The notes below the pieces were generated by a model that had not been told where the DNA came from, ran no database searches, and saw only the letters and a program-made list of their open reading frames with translations. Position numbers and translations under genes: made by a program. Below, one piece after another: positions 1 to 8,451 of a stretch of DNA of 64,000 nt; within the stretch, counting starts at the first letter, position 1; every line of letters starts with the position of its first letter. Origin of the DNA: Flavobacteriales bacterium UBA2669 (GTDB lineage: Bacteria; Bacteroidota; Bacteroidia; Flavobacteriales_E; Vicingaceae); the NCBI GenBank assembly GCA_002359215.1, contig DEMN01000012.1:186001-250000 (forward strand). Reading direction: 5' to 3'.

Positions 1-1409
1 AAGGTGAAGCCGATATGCTTAGAAAAGCGATGGGTAAAAAGCAAATTGCGGTGCTGGATAAAATGAAGCCCCAATTTATTGAGCAAGCTAAAGAAAAAGG
101 TCATCCGGAAGACAAACTAGAAAAAATTTGGAAAGATTGGGAAGCTTTTGCCGCTTATGCATTTAATAAATCTCATTCCACTTGTTATGCATGGATAGCA
201 TTCCAAACCGCTTATTTAAAAGCTCATTATCCTGCCGAGTACATGGCATCTGTGTTAAGTAACAACATGAACAATATTGATCAGGTTACTTTTTTTATGG
301 ATGAGTGTAAACGCATGAAAATTAAGGTACTTGGTCCTGATGTAAATGAATCGGTATATAAATTTACGGTAAATGCTAATGGAGAAATACGTTTTGGATT
401 AGGAGCTATAAAAGGCGTAGGAGAAAGAGCCGTAGAATGTATTATTGAAGAAAGAAAAAAGAATGGTGCTTATTCTTCCATTTTTGATTTAACTAAAAGA
501 ATAGACTTAAGAGCTGCTAATAAAAAAACCTTAGAAAGTTTAGCATTGGCAGGAGCTTTTGATTCGTTTCCTAATACGCACAGAGCTCAATATTTTGCTG
601 AGTACGATAATAAAGGTACTTTTTTAGAAATGGCTATAAAGTTTGGAAATAAATTTCAGGAAAACGCCAACTCTGCTCAAGTATCCATGTTCGATATGGT
701 GGAGGCTGAAGAAGAAGTTGATGAACCTCAATTACCACATTGTGAAGAATGGAGTACCTTAAAAAAGCTAAATGCTGAAAAAGAAGTGGTGGGGATTTTT
801 ATTTCCGGACATCCATTAGATGATTTTAAGTTAGAAATGCAAAGCTTTTGTAGAGGGAATTTAAGTGATGTTAAAAATACGCTAGAAAATAAAGGGAAAG
901 AATTAGCCATTGCAGGGATTTGTACAGGAGCAGAAGAGAGAATGACTAAAAACGGAAAACCTTTCGGTATTCTTAAAGTGGAAGATTATGAAGGTTCGCA
1001 TGATTTCTTTGTTTTTGGAGAAGAATATGTAAAACATAAACCTTATTTCTTAGAAGGACAATATTTGTTTATTAAAGGAAAAATTCAGCCCAGACAATGG
1101 GCAAAAGAGGATAATGATGTTGAGTTTAAGATTGCTAGCATTCAACTGCTTTCTGAGGTAAGGGAGAAAAGAACCAAAAGAGTAATTATTTCTTTAACCA
1201 ACAAAACATTAACTACAGATTTGTTTGAAGAGATAGAGACGATTATAGAGCAACATAAAGGAAATGTGCCTTTTAGGTTAATGGTGCAAGATGACGAACA
1301 TGGAGTGGTAAACATGAACTCTAGAACTAAGAAGGTAGAAGTATCTAATGAATTTTTAGAAAAGTTAGATAATTTATACCAAATTAAGTATAAAATTTCG
1401 GAAAGTTAA
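1..1409 (+). CDS. dnaE: DNA polymerase III alpha subunit, C-terminal part (5' truncated by window edge)
   Basis: This is the replicative polymerase's catalytic subunit, cut by the window start. The reading frame is open from base 3, before the first ATG at 15, and reads GEADMLRKAMGKK, a conserved DnaE stretch, so the ATG at 15 is internal. The segment NKSHSTCYAWIAFQT (about 165-215) is a DnaE hallmark. A helix-hairpin-helix-like region follows (FGLGAIKGVGERAV), and an OB-fold lies near 890-1060 (IAGICTGAEERMTKNGKPF). The C-terminal tail is the usual tau/clamp-interacting region. The polymerase active-site aspartates and the PHP domain must lie upstream, outside the window. The gene ends with TAA at 1407-1409. 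A tail of this length is normal for Bacteroidetes DnaE, and no damage is visible. Confidence 0.96.
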   Translation, partial: GEADMLRKAMGKKQIAVLDKMKPQFIEQAKEKGHPEDKLEKIWKDWEAFAAYAFNKSHSTCYAWIAFQTAYLKAHYPAEYMASVLSNNMNNIDQVTFFMDECKRMKIKVLGPDVNESVYKFTVNANGEIRFGLGAIKGVGERAVECIIEERKKNGAYSSIFDLTKRIDLRAANKKTLESLALAGAFDSFPNTHRAQYFAEYDNKGTFLEMAIKFGNKFQENANSAQVSMFDMVEAEEEVDEPQLPHCEEWSTLKKLNAEKEVVGIFISGHPLDDFKLEMQSFCRGNLSDVKNTLENKGKELAIAGICTGAEERMTKNGKPFGILKVEDYEGSHDFFVFGEEYVKHKPYFLEGQYLFIKGKIQPRQWAKEDNDVEFKIASIQLLSEVREKRTKRVIISLTNKTLTTDLFEEIETIIEQHKGNVPFRLMVQDDEHGVVNMNSRTKKVEVSNEFLEKLDNLYQIKYKISES

Positions 1410-1469
1410 AAAAGTATAAAAATCAAAGAATTGTAATATTTGTTACAAAGTAAATTGATTTATTAATTG

Positions 1470-1477
1470 TAATTTTG
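1470..1477 (+). promoter_or_regulatory. -7 element of the trxA promoter (TAATTTTG)
   Basis: TAATTTTG matches the Bacteroidetes -7 consensus TAnnTTTG, 40 bases before the trxA ATG. It predicts a leader of about 34 nt. No TTG lies at the preferred 17-23 nt spacing, so only the -7 half is supported. Confidence 0.45.
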
Positions 1478-1517
1478 AACAAAAGAAATCAGGAAAATAA
1501 TTTAAAAAGATAATATT

Positions 1518-1835
1518 ATGGCATTAGAATTAACAGACGCAAACTTTGAAGAAAAAGTTTTAAAATCAGACAAAGCAGTATTAGTAGATTTTTGGGCAGA
1601 ATGGTGTGGACCATGTAGAATGGTAGGGCCAATTGTTGAAGAATTAGCTAATGATTACGAAGGTAAAGCACTAGTAGGTAAAGTTGATGTAGATAATAAC
1701 CCTGAAGTAGCTGCTAAGTTTGGAATTAGAAATATTCCAACTATTTTATTTATGAAAAATGGTGAGGTAGTAGATAAACAGGTTGGTGCAGTGCCAAAAC
1801 AGACATTAGCAGCTAAATTAGATGCTATTTTATAA
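1518..1835 (+). CDS. trxA: Thioredoxin
   Basis: A cytoplasmic thiol-disulfide reductant that passes electrons from thioredoxin reductase to ribonucleotide reductase and other targets. At 105 residues it has exactly family length. The redox motif WCGPC is at residues 29-33, the buried Asp is D24 (VDFW), and the cis-proline loop is RNIPT (P74). There is no signal peptide, so this is the cytosolic form. It is a single-gene unit: a -7 promoter element lies 40 bases upstream and a clear terminator follows. It shares its strand with dnaE but is separated from it by 108 bases containing that promoter. Confidence 0.97.
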   Translation: MALELTDANFEEKVLKSDKAVLVDFWAEWCGPCRMVGPIVEELANDYEGKALVGKVDVDNNPEVAAKFGIRNIPTILFMKNGEVVDKQVGAVPKQTLAAKLDAIL

Positions 1836-1863
1836 TAAGTTTTTAAATTTTAGTTAATTGTTT

Positions 1864-1899
1864 AAAAGCTGCTTGGAAGTATTCTAAGCAGCTTTTTTT
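1864..1899 (+). terminator. Rho-independent terminator of trxA
   Basis: A perfect 11-bp stem, AAAAGCTGCTT (1864-1874) with AAGCAGCTTTT (1886-1896), has an 11-nt loop and runs into a T tract. It sits between trxA and the convergent nusB and probably serves trxA. Confidence 0.85.
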
Positions 1900-1930
1900 A
1901 TTGTTTGATTTAAACTAGAAACGACTAAAC

Positions 1931-2878
1931 CTACATCAGTCCTCTGCCGGTTTTCTTTATTTCACCGCTTGCAGTTAGGTCATTAATTAATTTATCAAGA
2001 ATTCCGTTAACAAAAATCTTACTTTTAGGAGTACTATAACCTTTAGATAAATCAATGTATTCGTTTAGTGTAACTTTTACCGGAATAGATTTGAAGGCAG
2101 TTAATTCTGTCAAAGCCATTTTCATTAATAAAATATCTACCATGGCAATTCTTTCAATTTCCCAATTTTTGGTTTTATTAGCAATTAGTTGAGCATTTTC
2201 AGCTTCGTTTTTTATGGTTTCCCTAAAAAGCGTTTTTACAAATGCTATATCATCTTCTTCATCACTGTAAACAGGCATTATAATAGCTGAATTATCTCCT
2301 TTTGCATCAATTTTTTTGATGGTTTTAATTACCATACTCAACACAAAATCTATTTCATCGTAGCCCCAATAAATACTTTTTTCGCTTATTTCAGAAATGA
2401 AAAAATCGTTTTCAGCAATAATTTTTTTGAAAATAGCTACGGCAAATTTCTTATCCTCTTCAAAATGGCTGTTTTTAGTGGCCATGTATTCCTGGTAAAC
2501 AGGGTGTTTTCTCATAAAGTTCATTAACTTTACTAATAACTCCTGATCGTTACTCCACAATAGTTTTTTATTGTTTATTGCTATTTTTAGTTTAGAATTT
2601 TCACTCAGAATTTTAAAAACAACATTGTCTATAAATTTTGTGTTAGGATTCAAATCCTCAGCAGAAGGCAATCTTTTTTGTTTGGCTTCTTCGTTTTTAA
2701 GCTTAGAATAATGAATAAGTTCATCACCAATAGTTAGGAATAAAAGATACAAATCGTGCATTCTTTCAAAACTATGAAAGAGGTCTTTTTCTATTTTTTG
2801 TTGATTGTCGCTTCCCGAGTGGAAGTAAGCATAAAGTGCTTGAAATGTTTTTATTCGTAAATACCTTCTGCTAATCAT
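1931..2878 (-). CDS. nusB: Transcription antitermination factor NusB, long Bacteroidetes form
   Basis: NusB binds boxA RNA with NusE/S10 and supports rRNA antitermination. The N-terminus (SRRYLRIKTFQALYA) is the first NusB helix. The C-terminal half carries the diagnostic NWEIERIAMVDILLMKMALTE and the segment IPVKVTLNEYIDLSKGYST, then FVNGILDKL. At 315 residues it is about twice the 140-160 residues of E. coli or Bacillus NusB. The extra length is a helical stretch, roughly residues 25-190, between the N-terminal helix and the core. Bacteroidetes NusB proteins are commonly enlarged in this way. The gene starts only about 30 bases downstream of the terminator of the next minus-strand gene, so it should have its own promoter in a very short space. 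Confidence 0.92.
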   Translation of the reverse strand: MISRRYLRIKTFQALYAYFHSGSDNQQKIEKDLFHSFERMHDLYLLFLTIGDELIHYSKLKNEEAKQKRLPSAEDLNPNTKFIDNVVFKILSENSKLKIAINNKKLLWSNDQELLVKLMNFMRKHPVYQEYMATKNSHFEEDKKFAVAIFKKIIAENDFFISEISEKSIYWGYDEIDFVLSMVIKTIKKIDAKGDNSAIIMPVYSDEEDDIAFVKTLFRETIKNEAENAQLIANKTKNWEIERIAMVDILLMKMALTELTAFKSIPVKVTLNEYIDLSKGYSTPKSKIFVNGILDKLINDLTASGEIKKTGRGLM

Positions 2879-2899
2879 TTATCAAGTTTAAAGTCAAGA

Positions 2900-2935
2900 T
2901 TAAAAAAAACACCTCCTTCTCGTTTGAAGGAGGTG
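2900..2935 (-). terminator. Rho-independent terminator of the leucine dehydrogenase gene
   Basis: A perfect 10-bp GC-rich stem, CACCTCCTTC (2910-2919) with GAAGGAGGTG (2926-2935), has a 6-nt loop. Read on the minus strand it is followed by a run of eight T. It lies 20 bases past the stop of the upstream minus-strand gene. Confidence 0.88.
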
Positions 2936-2955
2936 AGTGATGAAATTGAATTATT

Positions 2956-4044
2956 TTAAAACGAAAGTTTTATTTTACCTATTGCTTCAATACGTTCTTC
3001 GGCCATTTTATTAGCAATAGCATAAGTTGGTATATTCTCATCTTGAGAACGTTTAATTATAGTTGCTGTAGTGTTATAAATATCTTCTGCTTTAGCCATT
3101 GCCCATTCAGGAGAAAGCTCTTTTACTTCGGCATAGCAATTAATAACACCACCTGCATTCAACATAAAATCAGGAGTGTAAACCATCCCTTTTTGCATTA
3201 CAGCTTCGCCATGTTTTCTTTCGTCTTTTAATTGGTTATTGGCTGCACCGGCAATTATGCTACATTTTAAGCGAGATAAAGTATCGTCATTTATAGTTGC
3301 TCCTAATGCACAAGGAGCATAAATGTCCATATCTAAATCATAAATTTCGTCTAAACCTACTACTTGTGAACCAAATTTTTGAGCAATATTTTTTAAGGTA
3401 GCTTCGTGAATATCAGAGATAAAAACTTTAGCGCCTTCTTTAGTTAAGTGTTCTACTAAATATTGTCCAACATGACCAACACCTTGTACAGCAATTTTTT
3501 TACCAGCTAATGAGTCGCTACCAAATTGAGTTTTAGCAGCTGCTTTCATACCTACATAAACACCGTAAGCAGTAACAGGAGAAGGATCTCCACTTTTTCC
3601 GGGTAACCCGGCAACATGATTCGTTTCCATATTTACCCAAGTCATATCCTGAGGAGAAATACCAACATCTTCGGCAGTAATATATTTGCCACCAAGTGAA
3701 TTTACAAATTTTCCAAACCTTCTGAATAAAGCTTCATTTTTTTGAGTTCTTGAATCACCAATGATAACAGCTTTTCCACCACCAAGGTTCAAACCTGCCA
3801 AGCTATTTTTGTAAGACATTCCTCTTGAAAGTCTCAGTACATCATTGATAGCTTCAGCTTCGTTATTGTACATCCACATTCTTGTTCCGCCTAAAGCGGG
3901 ACCTAAAGTGGTGTTATGAATGGCAATAATAGCTTTTAAACCTGTAGCATTATCTTGGCAAAAAACTAACTGTTCATGGTCGGTGGTAGTCATGTGGCTA
4001 ATAACCGGATTTTCAGCAAATGCTTGTTCTTTAACTGCTGTCAT
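2956..4044 (-). CDS. Leucine dehydrogenase-type Glu/Leu/Phe/Val dehydrogenase
   Basis: An NAD-dependent oxidative deaminase of branched-chain amino acids, feeding 2-oxoacids into catabolism or branched fatty acid synthesis. The catalytic lysine lies in MSYKN (K79), followed by the substrate-binding glycine loop NLGGGK (residues 86-91). The Rossmann nucleotide-binding motif GVGHVG is at 188-193, and AGAANNQL is further on. The length of 362 residues and the spacing of these motifs fit leucine or valine dehydrogenase rather than the larger glutamate dehydrogenases. Exact substrate preference cannot be read from the sequence. The gene stands alone, diverging from the ABC exporter, and is closed by a strong terminator. 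Confidence 0.9.
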   Translation of the reverse strand: MTAVKEQAFAENPVISHMTTTDHEQLVFCQDNATGLKAIIAIHNTTLGPALGGTRMWMYNNEAEAINDVLRLSRGMSYKNSLAGLNLGGGKAVIIGDSRTQKNEALFRRFGKFVNSLGGKYITAEDVGISPQDMTWVNMETNHVAGLPGKSGDPSPVTAYGVYVGMKAAAKTQFGSDSLAGKKIAVQGVGHVGQYLVEHLTKEGAKVFISDIHEATLKNIAQKFGSQVVGLDEIYDLDMDIYAPCALGATINDDTLSRLKCSIIAGAANNQLKDERKHGEAVMQKGMVYTPDFMLNAGGVINCYAEVKELSPEWAMAKAEDIYNTTATIIKRSQDENIPTYAIANKMAEERIEAIGKIKLSF

Positions 4045-4102
4045 GTCTTTTATTTTATTATTTAATGAGTTTGTTTCGTGTTTAGTTTCTAATATTAATC
4101 CC

Positions 4103-4110
4103 TAATTTTG
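4103..4110 (+). promoter_or_regulatory. Possible -7 element for the ABC exporter (TAATTTTG)
   Basis: TAATTTTG matches TAnnTTTG in the 163-bp divergent gap. A start site near 4117 would give a leader of about 90 nt. No -33 TTG is seen at normal spacing, so the call is tentative. Confidence 0.3.
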
Positions 4111-4141
4111 TATTTAATAAAAGAAGGATATTATCAGGTTC

Positions 4142-4149
4142 CAAAATTA
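4142..4149 (-). promoter_or_regulatory. Possible -7 element for the leucine dehydrogenase gene
   Basis: CAAAATTA on the plus strand reads TAATTTTG on the minus strand, matching TAnnTTTG. It would give a leader of about 90 nt before the start at 4044. No -33 element is evident. Confidence 0.3.
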
Positions 4150-4207
4150 GTGTTTTCTTGTTAATACAGCTTTTTTTCTTCAATTTATAATGGTTAATTT
4201 TTTTTGA

Positions 4208-6010
4208 ATGAAGTCGCTTAAATACCTTAATAAATATTTGTTTAAATATAAATACAGATTGCTATTTGGGTTTCTATTTATTGTATTATCAAATATTTTT
4301 GCGGTTTACCCTGCTCAACTTATTAGAGAGGCGTTAGATTTAGTTGAGGCAAAACTTAAAGGAATTGAAATTACAGATACTTCTTTTTTAACAGAATACA
4401 TGGATGGAATTCCGCTTACCAAAGTTGTTTTAATTTATGGGGCTATTGTGTTTATTGCGGCAATAATAAAAGGTGCTTTTACTTTTTTTATGCGTCAAAC
4501 CATTATTATCATGTCTCGTTTGGTAGAATATGATTTAAAAAATGAGGTGTATAACCATTATCAAGATTTAGATGCTTCTTTTTATAAGTCTAATAATACA
4601 GGTGATATTATGAACCGTATTAGTGAAGATGTTACCAAAGTAAGAATGTATTTGGGACCGGGAATTATGTACAGTTTAAATTTAATTGTATTGTTTATAA
4701 TTGTTGTACCTATTATGTTTTCTATTAGTGTAAAACTTACTATGTATTCACTTATTCCTTTACCAATTTTATCCATCATTATTTATTATGTTAGCAATGT
4801 AATCAATCAGCAAAGTTCAAAAGTACAAGCCAAACTATCAGATATTACAACGCTTACGCAAGAAACGTATTCTGGAATTAGAATCATTAAATCTTTTGTA
4901 AAAGAAGATTATTTTAATAAAGAATTGAATAAACAAAATGAAAATTACCGAAGTCTTTCTATGAATTTGGTAAGAACTAACGCTTATTTTGCTCCAACAA
5001 TGTTATTGTTAATTGGTTTAAGTACCATTTTTACCATTTACATTGGCGGACAAGAATACATTGCCGGAAACATTACCAAGGGAAATATTTTGGAGTTTGT
5101 AATTTATATTAACATGCTAACCTGGCCGGTAACAGCAATAGGTTGGGTATCTTCAATTATTCAAAGAGCATCAGCATCTCAGGAGAGAATAAATGAATTC
5201 TTAAATACGAAATCCAAAATTAAAAATCCAACAGATAAAATAGAAGAAGTTAAAGGTGATATTGAATTTAATAACGTTTCATTTACTTATCCTGAATCAG
5301 GTATAAATGCCTTGAAAAACGTTTCTTTTAAAGTAAAACAAGGAGAAACTTTAGCAATTGTAGGAAGAACAGGTTCTGGAAAATCCACCGTTGTGAACCT
5401 TTTGTTGAGAAATTATGATTTAAATGAGGGCGAAATTTTAATTGACAACAAAAATATTAAAGAAATTAATTTAAATCATTTTAGAGAAAATGTGGGGTAT
5501 GTTCCTCAAGATGTGTTTTTATTTTCAGATACTGTTGAAAACAACATTGCTTTTGGATATAAAAATAAATTGCCCGAAAAAGAAGTAATAGAACAAGCCG
5601 CTAAAGATGCTGTTATTTATGCTAGTATAAAAGAATTTGATAAGGGATTTAAAACTAGAGTAGGAGAGAGGGGGGTAACATTGTCTGGTGGACAAAAACA
5701 ACGAATATCAATAGCTAGGGCTATTATTAAATCGCCAAAAATTTTAATTTTTGATGATTGTTTATCGGCAGTTGACACAGAAACTGAAGATGCTATTTTA
5801 AATAATTTAAAAAGAGTAATGGAAAATAAAACATCTATTATTGTGAGTCATAGGGTTTCAACAGTTAGAAATGCTGATAAAATTGTAGTATTAGAAGATG
5901 GTAATATGGTAGAGTTTGGTACACACAATGAGTTGCTTAATGCCAAAGGAGCTTATTGTAAGATGCACGAAAAACAGTTGAAAGAGGATGAAAGAAATAA
6001 GGAAGTCTAA
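4208..6010 (+). CDS. ABC exporter (MsbA/multidrug type), fused permease and ATPase
   Basis: An inner-membrane exporter half-transporter that would dimerise to move lipids or hydrophobic compounds. Residues 1-320 hold about six transmembrane segments (type IV exporter fold). The ATPase has Walker A GRTGSGKST near residues 386-394, signature LSGGQ near 492-496, Walker B ILIFDD near 513 and the switch histidine in IIVSHR near 544. The Walker B motif ends in Asp-Asp, where a catalytic Glu is usual. That is the pattern of the degenerate half of heterodimeric exporters such as BmrC, yet no partner gene lies nearby. The length of 600 residues is normal. Substrate is unknown. The downstream gene starts 55 bases later and may be co-transcribed. 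Confidence 0.93.
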   Translation: MKSLKYLNKYLFKYKYRLLFGFLFIVLSNIFAVYPAQLIREALDLVEAKLKGIEITDTSFLTEYMDGIPLTKVVLIYGAIVFIAAIIKGAFTFFMRQTIIIMSRLVEYDLKNEVYNHYQDLDASFYKSNNTGDIMNRISEDVTKVRMYLGPGIMYSLNLIVLFIIVVPIMFSISVKLTMYSLIPLPILSIIIYYVSNVINQQSSKVQAKLSDITTLTQETYSGIRIIKSFVKEDYFNKELNKQNENYRSLSMNLVRTNAYFAPTMLLLIGLSTIFTIYIGGQEYIAGNITKGNILEFVIYINMLTWPVTAIGWVSSIIQRASASQERINEFLNTKSKIKNPTDKIEEVKGDIEFNNVSFTYPESGINALKNVSFKVKQGETLAIVGRTGSGKSTVVNLLLRNYDLNEGEILIDNKNIKEINLNHFRENVGYVPQDVFLFSDTVENNIAFGYKNKLPEKEVIEQAAKDAVIYASIKEFDKGFKTRVGERGVTLSGGQKQRISIARAIIKSPKILIFDDCLSAVDTETEDAILNNLKRVMENKTSIIVSHRVSTVRNADKIVVLEDGNMVEFGTHNELLNAKGAYCKMHEKQLKEDERNKEV

Positions 6011-6065
6011 AAATTAATGTATTATTGTTTTTAATGCAAAAAAGAACAACAAAAAATCCAGTACA

Positions 6066-7736
6066 ATGAAAAAAACATTTATCCTAATAAGTCTATTTTT
6101 AATAACATTCACTTTGCTTGCACAGAAGAAAGGATTAGAAAATAATAAAGTTCTTAATGAAGGCGAAGCTTATAAGACTAAGACTGCTTTAGTTAACTTT
6201 TATAAGAGCTTTTTGTTTGAAGAAGATAATTTTATTTTTGATGTATTTTTTAGTAATAAAAGTATTTATTTGAGAAAGTTTAATTTATCAACTTTAAATA
6301 TAGAAGAAAACATATCGTACGAGTTGTTTTCAAAAGAAGTAAGTTTAGAAAAAATACTTAAAATTAAAGATAGAATTTTTATATTTTATTCATTAAGAGA
6401 AGGTGAACATAATAATTATAAAGAAAGTCTACATTACCGAGAAATTGATCCTAAAACCTGTTCGTTTAAAGGTGAAGGAGCATTGCTGTTTAAAACGGAC
6501 TTTGAAGTAACATCAGTATATGAATCCGGATATTCATCTTACAATAATTTTGAAATTAAATTATCAGTTGACTCTGAGTTATTAGCAGTGTCTTATAAAA
6601 TAGATAAACTAAAGAAAGAGAGTGCTATTTATTGTTATAAAGTGTTTGATACAGGGTTTAACTTGAAATGGGGAAAAGACATTACAATGCCTTATGAAGT
6701 GGAGTATTTACAGGGTATAGATTTCGCGATTAATAAACAAGGAGATATTTTTAGTGCTTTCTATGTATATGGAAATAAGAATAAATATTTCACAAATTCT
6801 AAACTTCAAAAAGATTTTGATATTGAAATTTATAAAATTGAAGCATCTTCTGATAAGCCCTATAAATATAAAATCAACATAGATTCTAATTATGTTGCAA
6901 ATAGTGTAAAATTTGTTCAGACAGAAGAAGGTGTTAAGAGTGTAGGATTGTCTTCTTTTGTGGCTTATAATAATAGATTTTTCGGTCCAAGTAGTGTTTT
7001 TATATTTAATCCTCAAGATTCTACTTCAGAAATTAAAAACCATGTTATTTCTGATAGCATCATTTACCTAAATGAAAAAGCAAGTACAATAGCTAATCAT
7101 GAGGCAATTAAGAGAAGGTATGGAGAGGGTAAATATAAGTCTTATGTTAGCGATTTAGGGATTGAAAGAGTACAGGTTTTAGAAGATGGTAGTATTTTAT
7201 TAGTTGCAGAACAATCTAGAACAGTAAACAGAAGTGCAGTTGTTCCTACTGGACTTTTAGTCCCATCTTTACTTTACATACCGAACTTTAACATGATGTT
7301 TGAAAGTGCTTATTTTACAAAAATTAATAAAGATGGAAGTGTTGCTTGGATAAACAAATTAGTGAAAAAACAAGAAACTGATATGCAAATTACAGTTGAT
7401 GGATATAATAAACTAGGGAAGGACTTGGTAATTATTGAAGACGAAAATAAAATAAATATTATTTATAATGACCACTTAAAAAACTTGAGTTTGAATAATA
7501 CAAAATCTCCTAAAAGGTTAAAAAATAGAAGAAATGGTGTGCTTGTTAAGTATTCAATTAATAAAACATCTGGAAACTCAAATAAAGAGTTTTTCTCAAA
7601 AGCAAATAAAATAAACGATATTAAGGTAAATCAGTTTAATACTTCGTGTTTTATTACACATTATGATGATTCAGCAATTTTTGAAATAACAAAAAATTAT
7701 AATAGTCATTTAGTGAAGTTTAATATAAATAAATAA
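6066..7736 (+). CDS. Secreted protein of unknown function
   Basis: I do not recognise this 556-residue protein. It begins with a clear signal peptide (KKTFILISLFLITFTLLAQ), with cleavage expected after about residue 19, so it is exported. The rest has no transmembrane segment and no cysteine-rich or catalytic motif. It is rich in alternating hydrophobic and polar residues typical of beta structure, with phrases such as VLEDGSILLVAEQ and KINKDGSVAWINKL that resemble beta-propeller blades. No T9SS C-terminal domain is apparent. Its stop overlaps the start of the next gene (TAATG at 7734-7738), so the two are probably translationally coupled. It is a lineage-specific envelope protein by inference. 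Confidence 0.8.
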   Translation: MKKTFILISLFLITFTLLAQKKGLENNKVLNEGEAYKTKTALVNFYKSFLFEEDNFIFDVFFSNKSIYLRKFNLSTLNIEENISYELFSKEVSLEKILKIKDRIFIFYSLREGEHNNYKESLHYREIDPKTCSFKGEGALLFKTDFEVTSVYESGYSSYNNFEIKLSVDSELLAVSYKIDKLKKESAIYCYKVFDTGFNLKWGKDITMPYEVEYLQGIDFAINKQGDIFSAFYVYGNKNKYFTNSKLQKDFDIEIYKIEASSDKPYKYKINIDSNYVANSVKFVQTEEGVKSVGLSSFVAYNNRFFGPSSVFIFNPQDSTSEIKNHVISDSIIYLNEKASTIANHEAIKRRYGEGKYKSYVSDLGIERVQVLEDGSILLVAEQSRTVNRSAVVPTGLLVPSLLYIPNFNMMFESAYFTKINKDGSVAWINKLVKKQETDMQITVDGYNKLGKDLVIIEDENKINIIYNDHLKNLSLNNTKSPKRLKNRRNGVLVKYSINKTSGNSNKEFFSKANKINDIKVNQFNTSCFITHYDDSAIFEITKNYNSHLVKFNINK

Positions 7737-8437
7737 TGAGAATTGTATTTTTTGTAATTATTTTTTTACTCGTAGAAGTTAGTTATGCTCAAATGAGAGC
7801 ATATTTACTGGTGGATAAAAACTTTCCTAAACCAATAAGTGGAAATAATAATTATTCATCGCCTTTGCCAGGAATAAAAGTAGGTGTTTTTTATGAATGG
7901 GAAAAATTTAGCTTGGGATTGGCGACTGGTTACGAGTCTTTTAAGCCAATTAATGAGGTAAATTATTTAACGTTGAATAATTCAATTATTAGATATGATA
8001 AATATTACGTGGTTAAAATGTACCCTATATTATTAGAAGGAAGGTATAATATCGCTTACATCAAAAATAAAGTAAAACTTTATATAGGAGGAACTTATTG
8101 TGCAAGGATTTTAAAATATGATCACTATAAAGTTACTAGAAAAGAAAGCACACCGCTTTATTTTTCCTCTAATACATCTATGGATTTAGATACCATTCAT
8201 AGTAATAATGTGATTTCAAGGTATTCAATAGGACCAAAAATTGGAGCGACAATGGATTTTGGAGATAAAATTTTATTGATGGTAGAAGCTTCATACAATT
8301 ACATACCAGAAGAACAGACTTTTAGTAGAAGGCGTTATATTGTTAATATAGAACATTCTTTTTCATTTGGAGTAGGGCTAATTTACAAGTTTGGTAAAAA
8401 TGTTATAGATAAACCAAAAAATGAAGGGTGGTTTTAA
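7736..8437 (+). CDS. Probable outer-membrane beta-barrel protein of unknown function
   Basis: This 233-residue protein starts with a short signal peptide (RIVFFVIIFLLVEVSYAQ). It then shows many short amphipathic strands with aromatic ends, for example VKLYIGGTYCARI, ISRYSIGPKIGATMDFG, ILLMVEASYNYIPE and HSFSFGVGLIYKFGK. That is the pattern of an 8-10 stranded outer-membrane barrel of the porin-like or OmpA-like kind. The ATG overlaps the previous stop by one base, implying coupling with the 556-residue secreted protein. The two may act together at the outer membrane. No family could be named with confidence. Confidence 0.75.
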   Translation: MRIVFFVIIFLLVEVSYAQMRAYLLVDKNFPKPISGNNNYSSPLPGIKVGVFYEWEKFSLGLATGYESFKPINEVNYLTLNNSIIRYDKYYVVKMYPILLEGRYNIAYIKNKVKLYIGGTYCARILKYDHYKVTRKESTPLYFSSNTSMDLDTIHSNNVISRYSIGPKIGATMDFGDKILLMVEASYNYIPEEQTFSRRRYIVNIEHSFSFGVGLIYKFGKNVIDKPKNEGWF

Positions 8438-8451
8438 AATATAAAAGATAA

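Noticed and set aside
1455..1477. TTG at 1455-1457 as the -33 element for trxA
   Set aside because: The spacer to TAATTTTG is only 12 nt, well below the usual 17-23; an alternative TTTG at 1439-1442 gives 27 nt, too long.
2926..2935. GAAGGAGGTG, a strong Shine-Dalgarno-like sequence
   Set aside because: It is one arm of a terminator hairpin with a T tract; on the minus strand it would be about 31 nt from nusB, too far to act as a ribosome binding site.
6708..7016. Minus-strand frame of 102 codons
   Set aside because: It lies fully inside the coupled plus-strand secreted protein gene and its translation is low-complexity Ile/Phe-rich sequence.
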